Source of the DNA: Dipteris shenzhenensis
Taxonomy: Eukaryota > Polypodiophyta > Polypodiopsida > Gleicheniales
Length of the DNA stretch: 64,000 nucleotides
Assembly (NCBI GenBank): GCA_047967505.1
Contig: CM106541.1
Strand: one strand, 5' to 3'
Within the stretch, counting starts at the first letter, position 1. Each line of letters opens with the position of its first letter. Below, piece by piece: positions 10,413 through 19,320 of this stretch. The position numbers were made by a program, and so were the translations under genes. A model generated the notes under the pieces. That model was given only the letters and a program-made list of their open reading frames with translations, searched no databases and was not told the DNA's origin.

Positions 10413-12290
10413 GACGCCATCTGGATGTGTTTGTAACACTCCGCCTGAGTCAACAAGCTGTGAAATGCTCTCCTTACCATGTCTAAACTCAAGAGTAGAG
10501 AAGAACTGCTTGTTGACCCTACCTCCCGTATGAGTCCAAAATGACTCTCTGACATGATCTAACAATGACTGTTGCTGAGCCCTTCTTGAAGCAAGGCGCC
10601 TCCCGAACCCAAGCTTCTGTAGGCCTCTTTTGTTCTTCCCTCTGAAGAGTAGCCAACCGGATACCTCTTTCTCGCTTGAGGAACTCATCTCTCCTGATAT
10701 GAACAACTAAAGGATAAAAGTCGCTAATATCTAAGAGGGCTGCAGCTACATCTGACGGGGAAAGCCGCCCATTGTGCATGCGAGATACCCGAGTCCGCAA
10801 CACTGCCTCTGTAAGGCCCTCCTCTGCATAGAAGGCATCTAGAATCCTGATATTGGTAGAGTGGCTCTCACTTGAGGATCTGAAACCAACAAAACAATTG
10901 GAAAATGATCTGAAGTGGACACCCCAGGTGTAATGCATACTATCCCACCTCTCTCGAGAGACCAATCATCCACATAAAGCTTGTCAATCTATGCATGGAT
11001 AGGCATTTGCAATCTCTTGTTCGACCAAGAAAACAGGAGTGACTCTGGGTGAGTGTGGAAAGAAAGCATTATTATGCCAAGCATCTCTGCCACTGTACCG
11101 AAAAAGGAAGGGATCCCAAGCAATGGATACCACTTTCCCTACCTCCTCTTTTATCTTTGGGCATTTCAACCATGTTGAAATCACCCCCAATCATCCAAGA
11201 CTCTGCCATGCATGACCAAGAAAGCAAATCCTTCCATAGAAGGACATGGTCCCCTCTTGAATTGGGGGCAAGAGGTTTAAGAAACCAACCTTACGTCCAC
11301 CAATGAAAACAATGATCCACTGAGCTCTAGAGGGAACTATGATCCCATGTCCAATTACCAAGGGGAGCATCGAAGAAGAAACAAAAATGCAAGTACCTCC
11401 CCTGGTGCCCAAGGCGGTGACCAAAAATTATGGCTTGAGAGAAGCTTACCCAACTTGGCACAATCCCTGACACCCAGTTTGTGTTCCTGAATAATTAGAA
11501 TATCAATGGGGCCCCAATAACACATGGATGAGGGCCCCAATAACACATGGATGAATTTGGTTACAAATCACTCTTGTGGGAAAAAATCCTCCTATCAAGA
11601 GGAGGGAAGCCAACTGCGGAAAGCACTCCCACACGTGCAGAAGGGGAAGCTCTGTCCATGGTGATCTGAACAACCTGCTCCCCAAAAGTAGAGGGTACAA
11701 ACTCCTCTAACTCAAACTCTACCATGTCTGCCAGAACTGTAAAAGAATTCTTGAGTAATGCATCTGGCGCAGGTGTGTGGAGGATCATTGCAGATGGTGG
11801 AGTGGTAGCAATAATCCCCTTGTCTCTGTCAAGAGGTGAAGAAAGAGGAGCAAAAGAGAAAGGGGTATGCTGATGGAGCGAGGCCATATAAGTAGCATTA
11901 GCATGGAGTAAGGCACGGGTTTCAGCGAGTTGCTCCCCAGATGGAAGCTCCTTCACATGAACTTCTGAGGGAACAGAAGCAACCTCATCACCATTAGGAA
12001 CTAGGACAGGGGTATCTCCTGCCTAGAAGGAAGGCCTTCAGGTGCGCCTAGGACCGCGCCCCGTAGTTGGGGATGGCTTCCAAGGGCACCTTTGGCCCTT
12101 GGTTGGCTGCCCCGCCCCCTCACCGGACCAAATTGGTAGGGACTCCAAAAGGCGGAGAGAAGCTCGAGGCTTCCCCCCTTGTAGAGGGGTTGCAAAACAC
12201 CTCCTCAAGGATTCCTTAGAGCAAGAAGCCCACCTCAAGGGGCTAACCGGAATTTGTAGTGCCCTTGCACCTTCCTCCTGGTGGTGGCTT
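10413..12290 (-). mobile_element. LINE G fragment, minus strand (ORF1 C-terminus, endonuclease, linker)
   Basis: Minus-strand LINE sequence in canonical order. An ORF1 C-terminal section lies at about 11561-11956 (ends near FVPSTFGEQVVQ, cf. FVPSTFGEPVIGIP in E1). The endonuclease spans about 11550-10930 (DILIIQEHKLGVRDC, GTRGGTCIFVSS, IVPSRAQWIIVFIGGRKVGF). The linker follows (LQREEQKRPTEAWVRE, 10600-10640). It stops at the Copia LTR before the RT, and the RT is absent. Several stops and frameshifts. The 12000-12290 part is ORF1-like but poorly resolved. Confidence 0.65.
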
Positions 12291-12399
12291 TTTCTCATCA
12301 TTCAAGTGGTTGCGCTCTCCGTCTCCATTGTTCTTCTCTCTTCTTCTCCTTCGTACCCTTCCTCTTGGTCACAGCAGTGGTTCTTTGTAGTATCTTGGA

Positions 12400-12694
12400 G
12401 TAGATGTTTCTGGTGGTGACCCTGGTCTGGCCACGGGGGCTCTGATGGCAGCACCCTCTACGCAAAACATTTAGTTCAATCACTATAGGATATAGCATTG
12501 GTAGGTAGGATTGTGGGCCTTACTTGTATGAGGTGAGTGATTGGATCTAAGCAAGCTTAGCACTAAAAGTTGATCACATTCAAGATGTCACCATTGATCG
12601 TAGGGGAGTTTACCGGAGACTACCCTGACCCTTGTGGAGTAGAGCTAATCATCCTCGGCTCGCACTTGGTATATCTCTTCCCTTGGTACCATGG
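12400..12694 (+). mobile_element. LINE K, left part of ORF1 (interrupted by E1)
   Basis: Plus-strand LINE of the F1 subfamily. The section ggctctgatggcagcaccct (12447) matches F1 near 2967. The DUF4283-like run ending PWYHGLTVD at 12690 matches PWYHGFMID of F1. It stops exactly at the E1 target duplication and resumes at 43224. Confidence 0.65.
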
Positions 12695-12706
12695 ATTAAC
12701 GGTGGA
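12695..12706 (+). repeat. Left target-site duplication of LINE E1
   Basis: ATTAACGGTGGA. The right copy at 43212-43223 is ATTAATGGTGGA, 11 of 12 bases equal. It lies directly before the E1 leader, and its partner directly follows the E1 A tail. Confidence 0.85.
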
Positions 12707-13190
12707 CTCCTCCTGCTGCCCTCCTTCATGCTGCTCCCCTCCTTGCTGCCCCCTCCCTCCCCTCCTTGCTGCCTCCTCCCTCCCCTCCCCCCTACTTGCT
12801 GCTCCCCCCGCCTCCCCCCCCGACTCCCCTCCCTCTCTCCCCTTCTCTACCTTCATTGCTGCTGCCAGCTCCTCCCCCACATGCTACCTCCTCCCCCGCA
12901 AGCTGCCTCCTCCCTCCCCTCCCTCCTACCTGCTGCTCCCCCCGCCTCCCCTTCCTCTCTCCCCTTCTCTACCTCCCGCGCAGCTGCCAGCTCCTCCCCC
13001 GCGCTGCTGCCTGCACAGCCCCCCCGGCCCCCCCCCTCTCTCCTCCACTCCTCCTATCCTCTATCCTCCCCTCCTCTCCCTTCCTCCTCTCCTCTTGCTG
13101 CCCCCCCTTTCTCTTTGCTGACTCCTCCTCTCCTTGCTCACTCCCCTCTCTCCCACCTTCCTTTCACCCTCTCCCTTCATATGGAGTACC
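12707..13190 (+). promoter_or_regulatory. Polypyrimidine leader of LINE E1
   Basis: About 480 bp of nearly pure C/T with recurrent CTGCTGCCCCC and CCTCCCTCCC units. The equivalent of 1380-1838 on the other strand. All three plus-strand frames stay open for long distances because of composition. It marks the 5' end of the LINE and may hold its internal promoter. Confidence 0.6.
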
Positions 13191-14610
13191 CCTATTCTCT
13201 TTTAGGTGTCTCCTGGGCTTCAGGAAAGCGGGCGGAGTTCTTTTTGGTGTTTGAATCGGCCTATCCCACCTCGATTGACGAATGGGTTCCCATTCAGTCA
13301 ATCCGTTACCACACACACCGGCCGCGAGAACCATCACTTTCTCAAAAGACGAGCTACAGCAGTTGCAAAAGGATTTGGAGCATGAGTGTTCCACGACTCT
13401 CTTCGCACGCATCCATGGCTCCCACCCCTCCAGGTCACAAGCTAGAGATTGGATGCTTGCGGCGCTTCCCCATGAGCTCGCCCCCCACCTTAAGGATGTT
13501 CATTTGTTGGGACGAGGTTTCCTTCAGGTGTGTCTAGATTCCCCGGACATCACGAGAGACCTGCTACAGGCCGGATTTCTATTTCTAGGCTACAAGAGGA
13601 TTTTTTTGTTTCCCTTTCAACTGAGCTTTGACCCAGTTAAAGAGGACAAGCACGGAGTTTCTGTTTTCATCAAGTTCCCTGGTCTCCCCTCAGTTTATTA
13701 CCGGCTTCTTTCAGTTATTGGCAAGAGGTTTGGTGTGGTAGCAGAGATCCCCCCCTCTTCCTGGCGAGCCCTCTTCGGCTGTTGAGGCAGTCAGGATGGA
13801 TGGGGTACCCAGGGTTAGGGTCATTGTCCATGACCCTAATATTTCAGATGACAACATCATGCTACAGTGACCCGATGGGTCTTTCTTCTGCTAGAGATTT
13901 GAGGTTGCAGGTCGGCAAGACCAGTGCAGGATTTGCAGATCCTCGGGGCACTTCGCCAGAGATTGCCCAAAGAAAAAAAGAGGCCCAGAAAGCAACCAGC
14001 TCGTACTAGCTTACGACAGAGACCAGGAGTAGGACCTACCGCTCCACAACCACCGCCTCAAACATGGGCTCCCCCCTCCTAGGGCTACTCGAGTCCCTCC
14101 TGCACCCCGCACCACCTCTGGCCCTCGATGGGTTTCGGTCGCGGTTAGGCCCTCTACTTCAGATCACACCTCCACCGCTTCAGAGGCTACCCCCTTGGAG
14201 GCTCGGGAGGAGACTAGTGTTCGGGAGCCTTGTTCCACTCCACCCCAGGATCATGCTGTACCTTCCTCAGTAGCCCACGTTGTTGGCACCTCGTCCGCAG
14301 CACTTCTTGATCAAGACCCAGTACAGGTGCCTCCTTCTGTGGATAGAGGGAAGGGGGTCTTATATTCTCTTCTTGCTTCGGTAGGAATCCTTCGTACCCC
14401 CTCCCCAAGACTAGCTCAACGGAACTCCTTTTTCGCTCTAGAGGACCTCTCTGACCTCCCAGATGATGATTTTGTACCTTCCACTTTCGGAGAGCCAGTT
14501 ATCGGCATCCCTTTTGAGAGATATTTCTCTCTCTCACCTGTGGACTTTCCTCCCCTTGGACCTCGTGTGTATGGCAGGAGGTCAGCTCCGGTGGAGGGTT
14601 CTTTTTCTGT

Positions 14611-14899
14611 TGTTGGGATATCTCAAGGTGTATGCCTCAGGCACACCTTATGTTTCTATGTGTGAGTGCTAGAGGCACAGTTAGGTGCCCACAAGCACAG
14701 TTAGGTGGTGGAAAAGCCACATAGGATGATTGAGAGAATCTAGGAGCAGATTGAGGAGATGATTGTGGAGCTTTGAGGTCATCAGTGATGTCAGTGACCT
14801 TGTATGAGGTGCCTACTTAAGGACCTCTTTCTTCTTCATTCTATAAGCAAGTATTCTGATTTTGTGTCAACTCTACTCTTTCCTTTCAGTATTCCAACA
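14611..14899 (+). repeat. 5' LTR of Copia D
   Basis: 289 bp, TGTTGGGATATC...TATTCCAACA. It contains a TACTTAAGGACC stretch about 80 bp before its end, a possible degenerate core-promoter region. Equal to 16539-16827 base for base as far as I can read. Confidence 0.9.
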
Positions 14900-14912
14900 T
14901 GGTATCAGAGCC
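14900..14912 (+). other. Primer-binding site of Copia D
   Basis: TGGTATCAGAGCC, perfect complement to the 3' end of initiator tRNA-Met, immediately abutting the LTR. Confidence 0.9.
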
Positions 14913-14945
14913 ATTTGATCCCCCTTGAACCCATTTCTGCCACAT

Positions 14946-14972
14946 CATCATCTTCTTCTTCTTCTTCTTCTT
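14946..14972 (+). repeat. TCA/TCT trinucleotide microsatellite
   Basis: A short run of TCA then TCT repeats in the Copia D leader. Confidence 0.8.
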
Positions 14973-15754
14973 CACCATCTCTCCCTCTTCTCCAAAAATT
15001 TTGCTTGAGCTTGTTCTCCTTCAATCCTCAACCATTTCCCACGCCCTTTCTGCTGGAGATCCCTCTGGTTGGGGCGAACTTTGAGCTGGAAGGAATCGAC
15101 GAAATTCGCGCGCTGCTCGTCGCCATTGAAGAAAAGTCGTCGAAATCCTCTACTGCAAGTTCTCTGCACCTGCTCCGTCTTTTCCTAATTCCTTCCAGGG
15201 CAAGCTTCTCCATACCTAGAGCTACCTTGTGCTGAAATCTGAGCAGCAATGGCTGCATATTGAAGGAGAAAACAGAGAAAAACCAGTCGACTTTGTTCAT
15301 GAAGGTGAAGGCGACCTGACGCATATTTTCGCCTCTTCTTCCCAGAGGATCTACTGTGGTATACCAGCTTTCTTTTGCCTTAGAAAGCCCTCTTTCTTTT
15401 GCTTTGAAGAGTGTGATATGAGCCCTCCAAGTTCAGCTCTCTAGTTTTGACAGTTTTGACATACTTTTGAAAATGATGCTACATAAAATGCTACTCTAGC
15501 ATTTCTGGTCATTTGAAGTTTTCAATAACTTCACTATAAGTGTTGCTTCAGTTTTGTTTTGACTTGCTAGACCTGGTTGTGATTGGAAAGTGGTTATTTC
15601 ATCCACTTCTATGAAGCATATAAAAAGTAGCATCATTGTTTGAAAACTAGTCACTACTATTTGCTACATCAAGTGCCTATACTTTGGAAGTATTTCAGTT
15701 CTTTTTCACTTGTAAGAGAGAAGACACTACCCAATACTTGGGTTAGAGCCTCTC

Positions 15755-15919
15755 ATGGCTTGCTTATGCCAAATATGTGAAAAGCCAAAACATAAAGCAA
15801 TGTCTTGTTATGCTACAAAGGATGAAAATGCCAACCTGACTATTGAAGATTGCCAAAACAATGGTTGCCAAAAAGGAAGCAACTACAGAGATCTACCCTC
15901 TCATGGCACTTTTATTTGA
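15755..15919 (+). CDS. CCHC zinc-knuckle micro-ORF in Copia D
   Basis: A 54-residue frame from ATG at 15755 to TGA at 15917-15919. It holds CQICEKPKHKAMSC, an exact CX2CX4HX4C retroviral-type knuckle, followed by DENANL, which resembles the KDHANLV stretch after the knuckle in other Copia Gags here. It looks like the surviving nucleocapsid part of a deleted Gag. Whether it is translated, or is just a relic, cannot be told from sequence. Confidence 0.5.
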   Translation: MACLCQICEKPKHKAMSCYATKDENANLTIEDCQNNGCQKGSNYRDLPSHGTFI

Positions 15920-16530
15920 CTCCAAGTACAAGAAAAAGATGAAGGTCAGACACCTAAGATATGCTTCTCTACACAACTATGGAGATGACAAGATAATTGT
16001 TCTCTTGAAGGATATGACTTTCAAATCCACTTGTTCTATCATAGTACCATCTTATAAGGCACTTATAAGGCACTAGACACTGCCCATGTGGTAAGACCTT
16101 GCCTTGACATGGATATTTTGCCTCCACAAGATGAGGCATCCCATGAAGATTATGCATTTTAAACTCATCTCTATGTATGCTCCAGATCTCTCTTTTTATG
16201 TCAAGGTACTCAGCCTGGATAGTCCTCCAAAATGAATGAAAATAAATTATTGTGTGTTGTGTGTTTTGTAAACACCTCTGGTCACCTTATGATGTAGGCC
16301 ATGTGTATGTTTTGTTCCATGGTACCTCTTGCAGACATTGTGTGCATGTACATGCAAGGGAGATAACCATTGGAAGGTCTGTTTGTATCCCTTTCTGTTT
16401 ACCTTACACCCAAGGGAACCCTTGCTAGCATGAGAACCTAGCCATAGATTTATCCTTGACCACCATGAGATGGCATGAGAAACTATGAGACTAGATGTAT
16501 CCTTGACATAGCCTGAGGCATTTCCTTGAG

Positions 16531-16538
16531 GGGGGGTT
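16531..16538 (+). other. Polypurine tract of Copia D
   Basis: A G run (extended upstream by CCTTGAG) directly before the 3' LTR, the expected site for plus-strand DNA priming. Confidence 0.7.
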
Positions 16539-16827
16539 TGTTGGGATATCTCAAGGTGTATGCCTCAGGCACACCTTATGTTTCTATGTGTGAGTGCTAG
16601 AGGCACAGTTAGGTGCCCACAAGCACAGTTAGGTGGTGGAAAAGCCACATAGGATGATTGAGAGAATCTAGGAGCAGATTGAGGAGATGATTGTGGAGCT
16701 TTGAGGTCATCAGTGATGTCAGTGACCTTGTATGAGGTGCCTACTTAAGGACCTCTTTCTTCTTCATTCTATAAGCAAGTATTCTGATTTTGTGTCAACT
16801 CTACTCTTTCCTTTCAGTATTCCAACA
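16539..16827 (+). repeat. 3' LTR of Copia D
   Basis: 289 bp, no difference from the 5' LTR found by eye. Followed by the TCTGT target duplication and then by resumed LINE ORF1. Confidence 0.9.
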
Positions 16828-17126
16828 TCTGTCACCAGGTCGGGTAAGGTATTCCAAACCGCTTCCTCCAGTCGATGAGGATAGCCAATTGGAATATACA
16901 GGGATTGGGCGGCATCCCTCATCGCCGTCGCAGACAGCTGCTCCATCCAGGTGTTTCAGGTGGTTCCCTAGACATTCTTTTTCTTCAGGAACACAAGCTG
17001 GATGTCAGAGATTGCTCCAAGTCAGTAAGCTGCTTTTAGGCCGGACTTTTTGGCTTCCTACCTTGGGAACGAGAGGAGGTACATGCATATCAGTTTCAGA
17101 TTCTATTCTCCCTCTGATCATTGGAC

Positions 17127-17130
17127 GCGG
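17127..17130. repeat. Left target-site duplication of the LTR array
   Basis: GCGG, repeated at 37921-37924. Removing the array and one copy gives ggacgcggtaccataaccc, which keeps the LINE endonuclease frame (GRGTITP) in agreement with LINE G. Confidence 0.85.
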
Positions 17131-19260
17131 TGGATGGAAAAAAGCAGTAGAGCCTACCCCGCCTTCACAGCCACCCTCATCCATGTTTAAAACACCCGAA
17201 CAACGCAATCACAAGGCAAAAGGCATTCATTCAACATTCTTCTCTCTATAGTCCTCCTGATACAACTCACACTTGGATACATTTTCTCCAGAACCAGACA
17301 ACCTCAAACAAAAACCCTGAGTTATACAGCCCAACATGATGCTCCTACCACTCGGCTCAGGCTCACAAAGCATACAAAGACATAATGCATCCAATCCCTC
17401 AACTCATCGGACAACCATCCACAAGTTCCTTATGGACTAAGGAAATCTGACATGCACTACGCTTCTGTATCACAGTTCACCACCCTTGGAGATCTTAATA
17501 CACTGCCTGGTAAGGCCTCTCTGCCTTCAACCCCCATCTAATAGAAGCCCGTGCTCTCTTTAGAACACTCCTGGCACCTTCTTCATGCAATTCCACCAAG
17601 GAAAAGACCACCTCTTCCAAAATCCTACTAAGGTGTTCCTATAGTAGTCTTCTTCTTCTCTCAAAATTCAAAATCATAATCGAGGCTATAGCTTCTCTTG
17701 CTTTGACTGGTCCTCTTGCTTTCCTCCATGAATCTCTAGACCTGTGTAGCCGTCAAGCTCCTTCAATCCAGCCATGCAAAAAGAGAAAATTCCCACAAAG
17801 GCCACCGTCCACTCTCCAAAGCTCTCTTTTCACTGCCCGTCTACGTACGTAACCTCCTTCACATATCGGTTTTAGCTTCCTGCTCACAGTCATGGCCACC
17901 CTTTTTCCGACAGAAGAGCCTCTCCTCTACTCTCAGAACTCTCCTCGTCTGTCACTTCTAGTCCCTGCCTGCTCCTCGACTCCTTCCTTCTTTTCGGTAC
18001 CCTGGTCTCCTTTATCCTTTCCTACCACTCTCTTGCGTGATGGCCAGCTCCTTTTTTGATCTCTCCAGCAGCCGTGCGCTCTTTTGGGATCACCACTCTC
18101 CTACTCTTCCGTCATCCTCCGAGAGTTCTCCTGCTCTCTTTCTCTTGTGTTGTTCCGAGTTCTCGGATAAAAGCATAGCCCTTCAGAAAGTAGCATCTGC
18201 CCCTATGCTTGTGTTCACCGTCAGCTCGTCTCCGATAATTGGCTCATCCACCAAATCACGTGATCATCTGCCTTCTTTAACTCGTCGCCTATCCTTCATG
18301 GGATGATCACAGCATTACTTCCCTTCTCTTGCTCACAGGGTTCATGGAGTTAATGGTCACTGTCACCCAACTCCGCCCAACCTGCAAAAATTCCTCGACC
18401 TCTGCTCCTTCTTCAAGCTCGCGTCCTGGCCGCTCTTGATTGCTATTCACTTGCTCAGAAGCTCTTATCAACGAGAGGCTCTCCATCCCTGAACTCACAT
18501 ATCACCCGGGCTGCTATGAACTGCATAGCGTGTTTTTGCTCACAAAGTTCCGCTCTGTGTGCCCAACAACCCCTTCGTTCACAACTTGCCACACCCAGCC
18601 GGACTCTCAGCTAAGGCAACGACTACCCTTCCGTCACCCCTCCAGTGATCACAGCCCATAACGCAGCCACACCTTCCGCCCTTCTCCCCCCCTTCATCGA
18701 GAAGAGCCTCCCCTTTATAAGAAGCTCCTTGCTCTCCCTCGATCCTTCCACAAGCTCGTCCTACTTCACGTTCATGCCAGCTTGTCGTCGAGAGCTTTCT
18801 CTTCCTCATCACGTAGCCACCTGCATGCATGCTTTTTTTATTATGGCCACGTCACCTTTTGCTTTTTCACCACTCTCCCCCTTCCCTTCAAACTTTACAC
18901 TAAGGCAATTAGTGCACCTTATCCAACCTTAGGCACTCCACCTTTGCACATATCCTGCTAACCAGCATGTAATACTCAGTTCCCCACAGACTATCACACA
19001 ACTATGAAGAGTACATGTCATCCCACAACAAAACCCCGTCACACTGCTTTGGATTGCCTGCTGCAACCACACTGCACTTCATTATCTCCCAGAGTCCCTG
19101 TAGAAGCGTCTTCCATCTCAAGACAATATGTCATCAGTGTGGAGTCCATCATGAGGCTACCCAGAGCTCATTTCCACAACCAACTAGCTATATACATAGC
19201 TATGCACTCACCCATCAACATGCAACAAGTGAAAAATATTTTTTCATTTTTATCCACACA
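17131..19260 (-). repeat. Array LTR 1 (outer 3' LTR)
   Basis: 2130 bp. Private C-to-T change at 17184 (a CG in the other four LTRs reads TG here). In sense orientation it starts TGTGTGGATAAAAATG and ends CTTTTTTCCATCCA. The last ~57 bp are bounded by TGGATG and CATCCA, so the end can fold on itself. Confidence 0.9.
18707..18856 (-). promoter_or_regulatory. U3 promoter module in the LTR (ACGTG, RY and TATA motifs)
   Basis: Read on the minus strand: GGTGACGTGGC at 18856-18846 (ABRE/bZIP-type core), GCATGCATGC at 18832-18823 (RY element, bound by ABI3/VP1-type B3 factors), CTACGTGATG at 18816-18807 (second ACGTG core), then TATAAAG at 18719-18713. A start site ~30 bp downstream would give a U3 of ~570 bp and an R-U5 of ~1560 bp. 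The same module repeats in every LTR at +4665 steps. Motifs are seen; ABA or maturation control is inference. Confidence 0.55.
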
Positions 19261-19285
19261 TCTCTAGCAACCCCTACTCTTCTGC
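19261..19285 (-). other. Candidate polypurine tract of array units
   Basis: On the minus strand GCAGAAGAGTAGGGG ends ten bases before the 3' LTR, followed by TTGCTAGAGA. Purine-rich but interrupted, so a weak candidate. Repeats at 23926, 28591 and 33256. Confidence 0.35.
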
Positions 19286-19320
19286 TGTGACATTCATGTC
19301 CAGCAGCTAAAGAAAAAACA

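Larger units (their letters stand above)
14611..16827 (+). mobile_element. Copia element D, non-autonomous, very young
   Basis: A 2217-bp element with two 289-bp LTRs that I read as identical, an iMet primer site directly after the 5' LTR, a G-rich polypurine tract before the 3' LTR and a 5-bp target duplication (TCTGT at 14606-14610 and 16828-16832). The internal 1639 bp has no protease, integrase, RT or recognisable Gag core; only a CCHC micro-ORF is seen. It is inserted in LINE E1 ORF1. Identical LTRs indicate recent insertion, so the family was mobilised recently in trans. Confidence 0.9.
13282..16878 (+). pseudogene. LINE E1 ORF1, split by Copia D
   Basis: The ATG at 13282 starts MGSHSVNPLPHTPAARTITF. 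The DUF4283-like domain lies at residues ~60-150 (LLGRGFLQVCLDSPDITRDL, FIKFPGLPSVYYRLLSVIG). The frame breaks near 13750 at a C7 run where LINE N has C6, a one-base insertion. Further stops follow, then an intact CCHC knuckle CRICRSSGHFARDC at 13927-13968 and the C-terminal section with DLSDLPDDDFVPSTF (14451). Copia D splits the final codons; across it, GSFSV is followed by TRSGKVFQ as in LINE N. The stop at 16876-16878 overlaps the ORF2 ATG. Confidence 0.75.

Noticed and set aside
12570-13537. Long proline/serine/cysteine-rich frames (183, 301 and 162 codons) at the start of LINE E1, and their mirror at 1071-1790
   Set aside because: They arise because C/T-rich DNA lacks stop codons; several frames are open at once and none has a domain. 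The real ORF1 starts at 13282.
14804-15444. Frames of 65-143 codons in Copia D
   Set aside because: No Gag, protease or other domain; overlapping on both strands, partly within the LTR and the TCT microsatellite.
18037-19290. Plus-strand frames of 63-95 codons in the array LTRs
   Set aside because: They lie on the antisense strand of the LTRs, overlap each other, have no domain, and recur only because the LTR itself is repeated.
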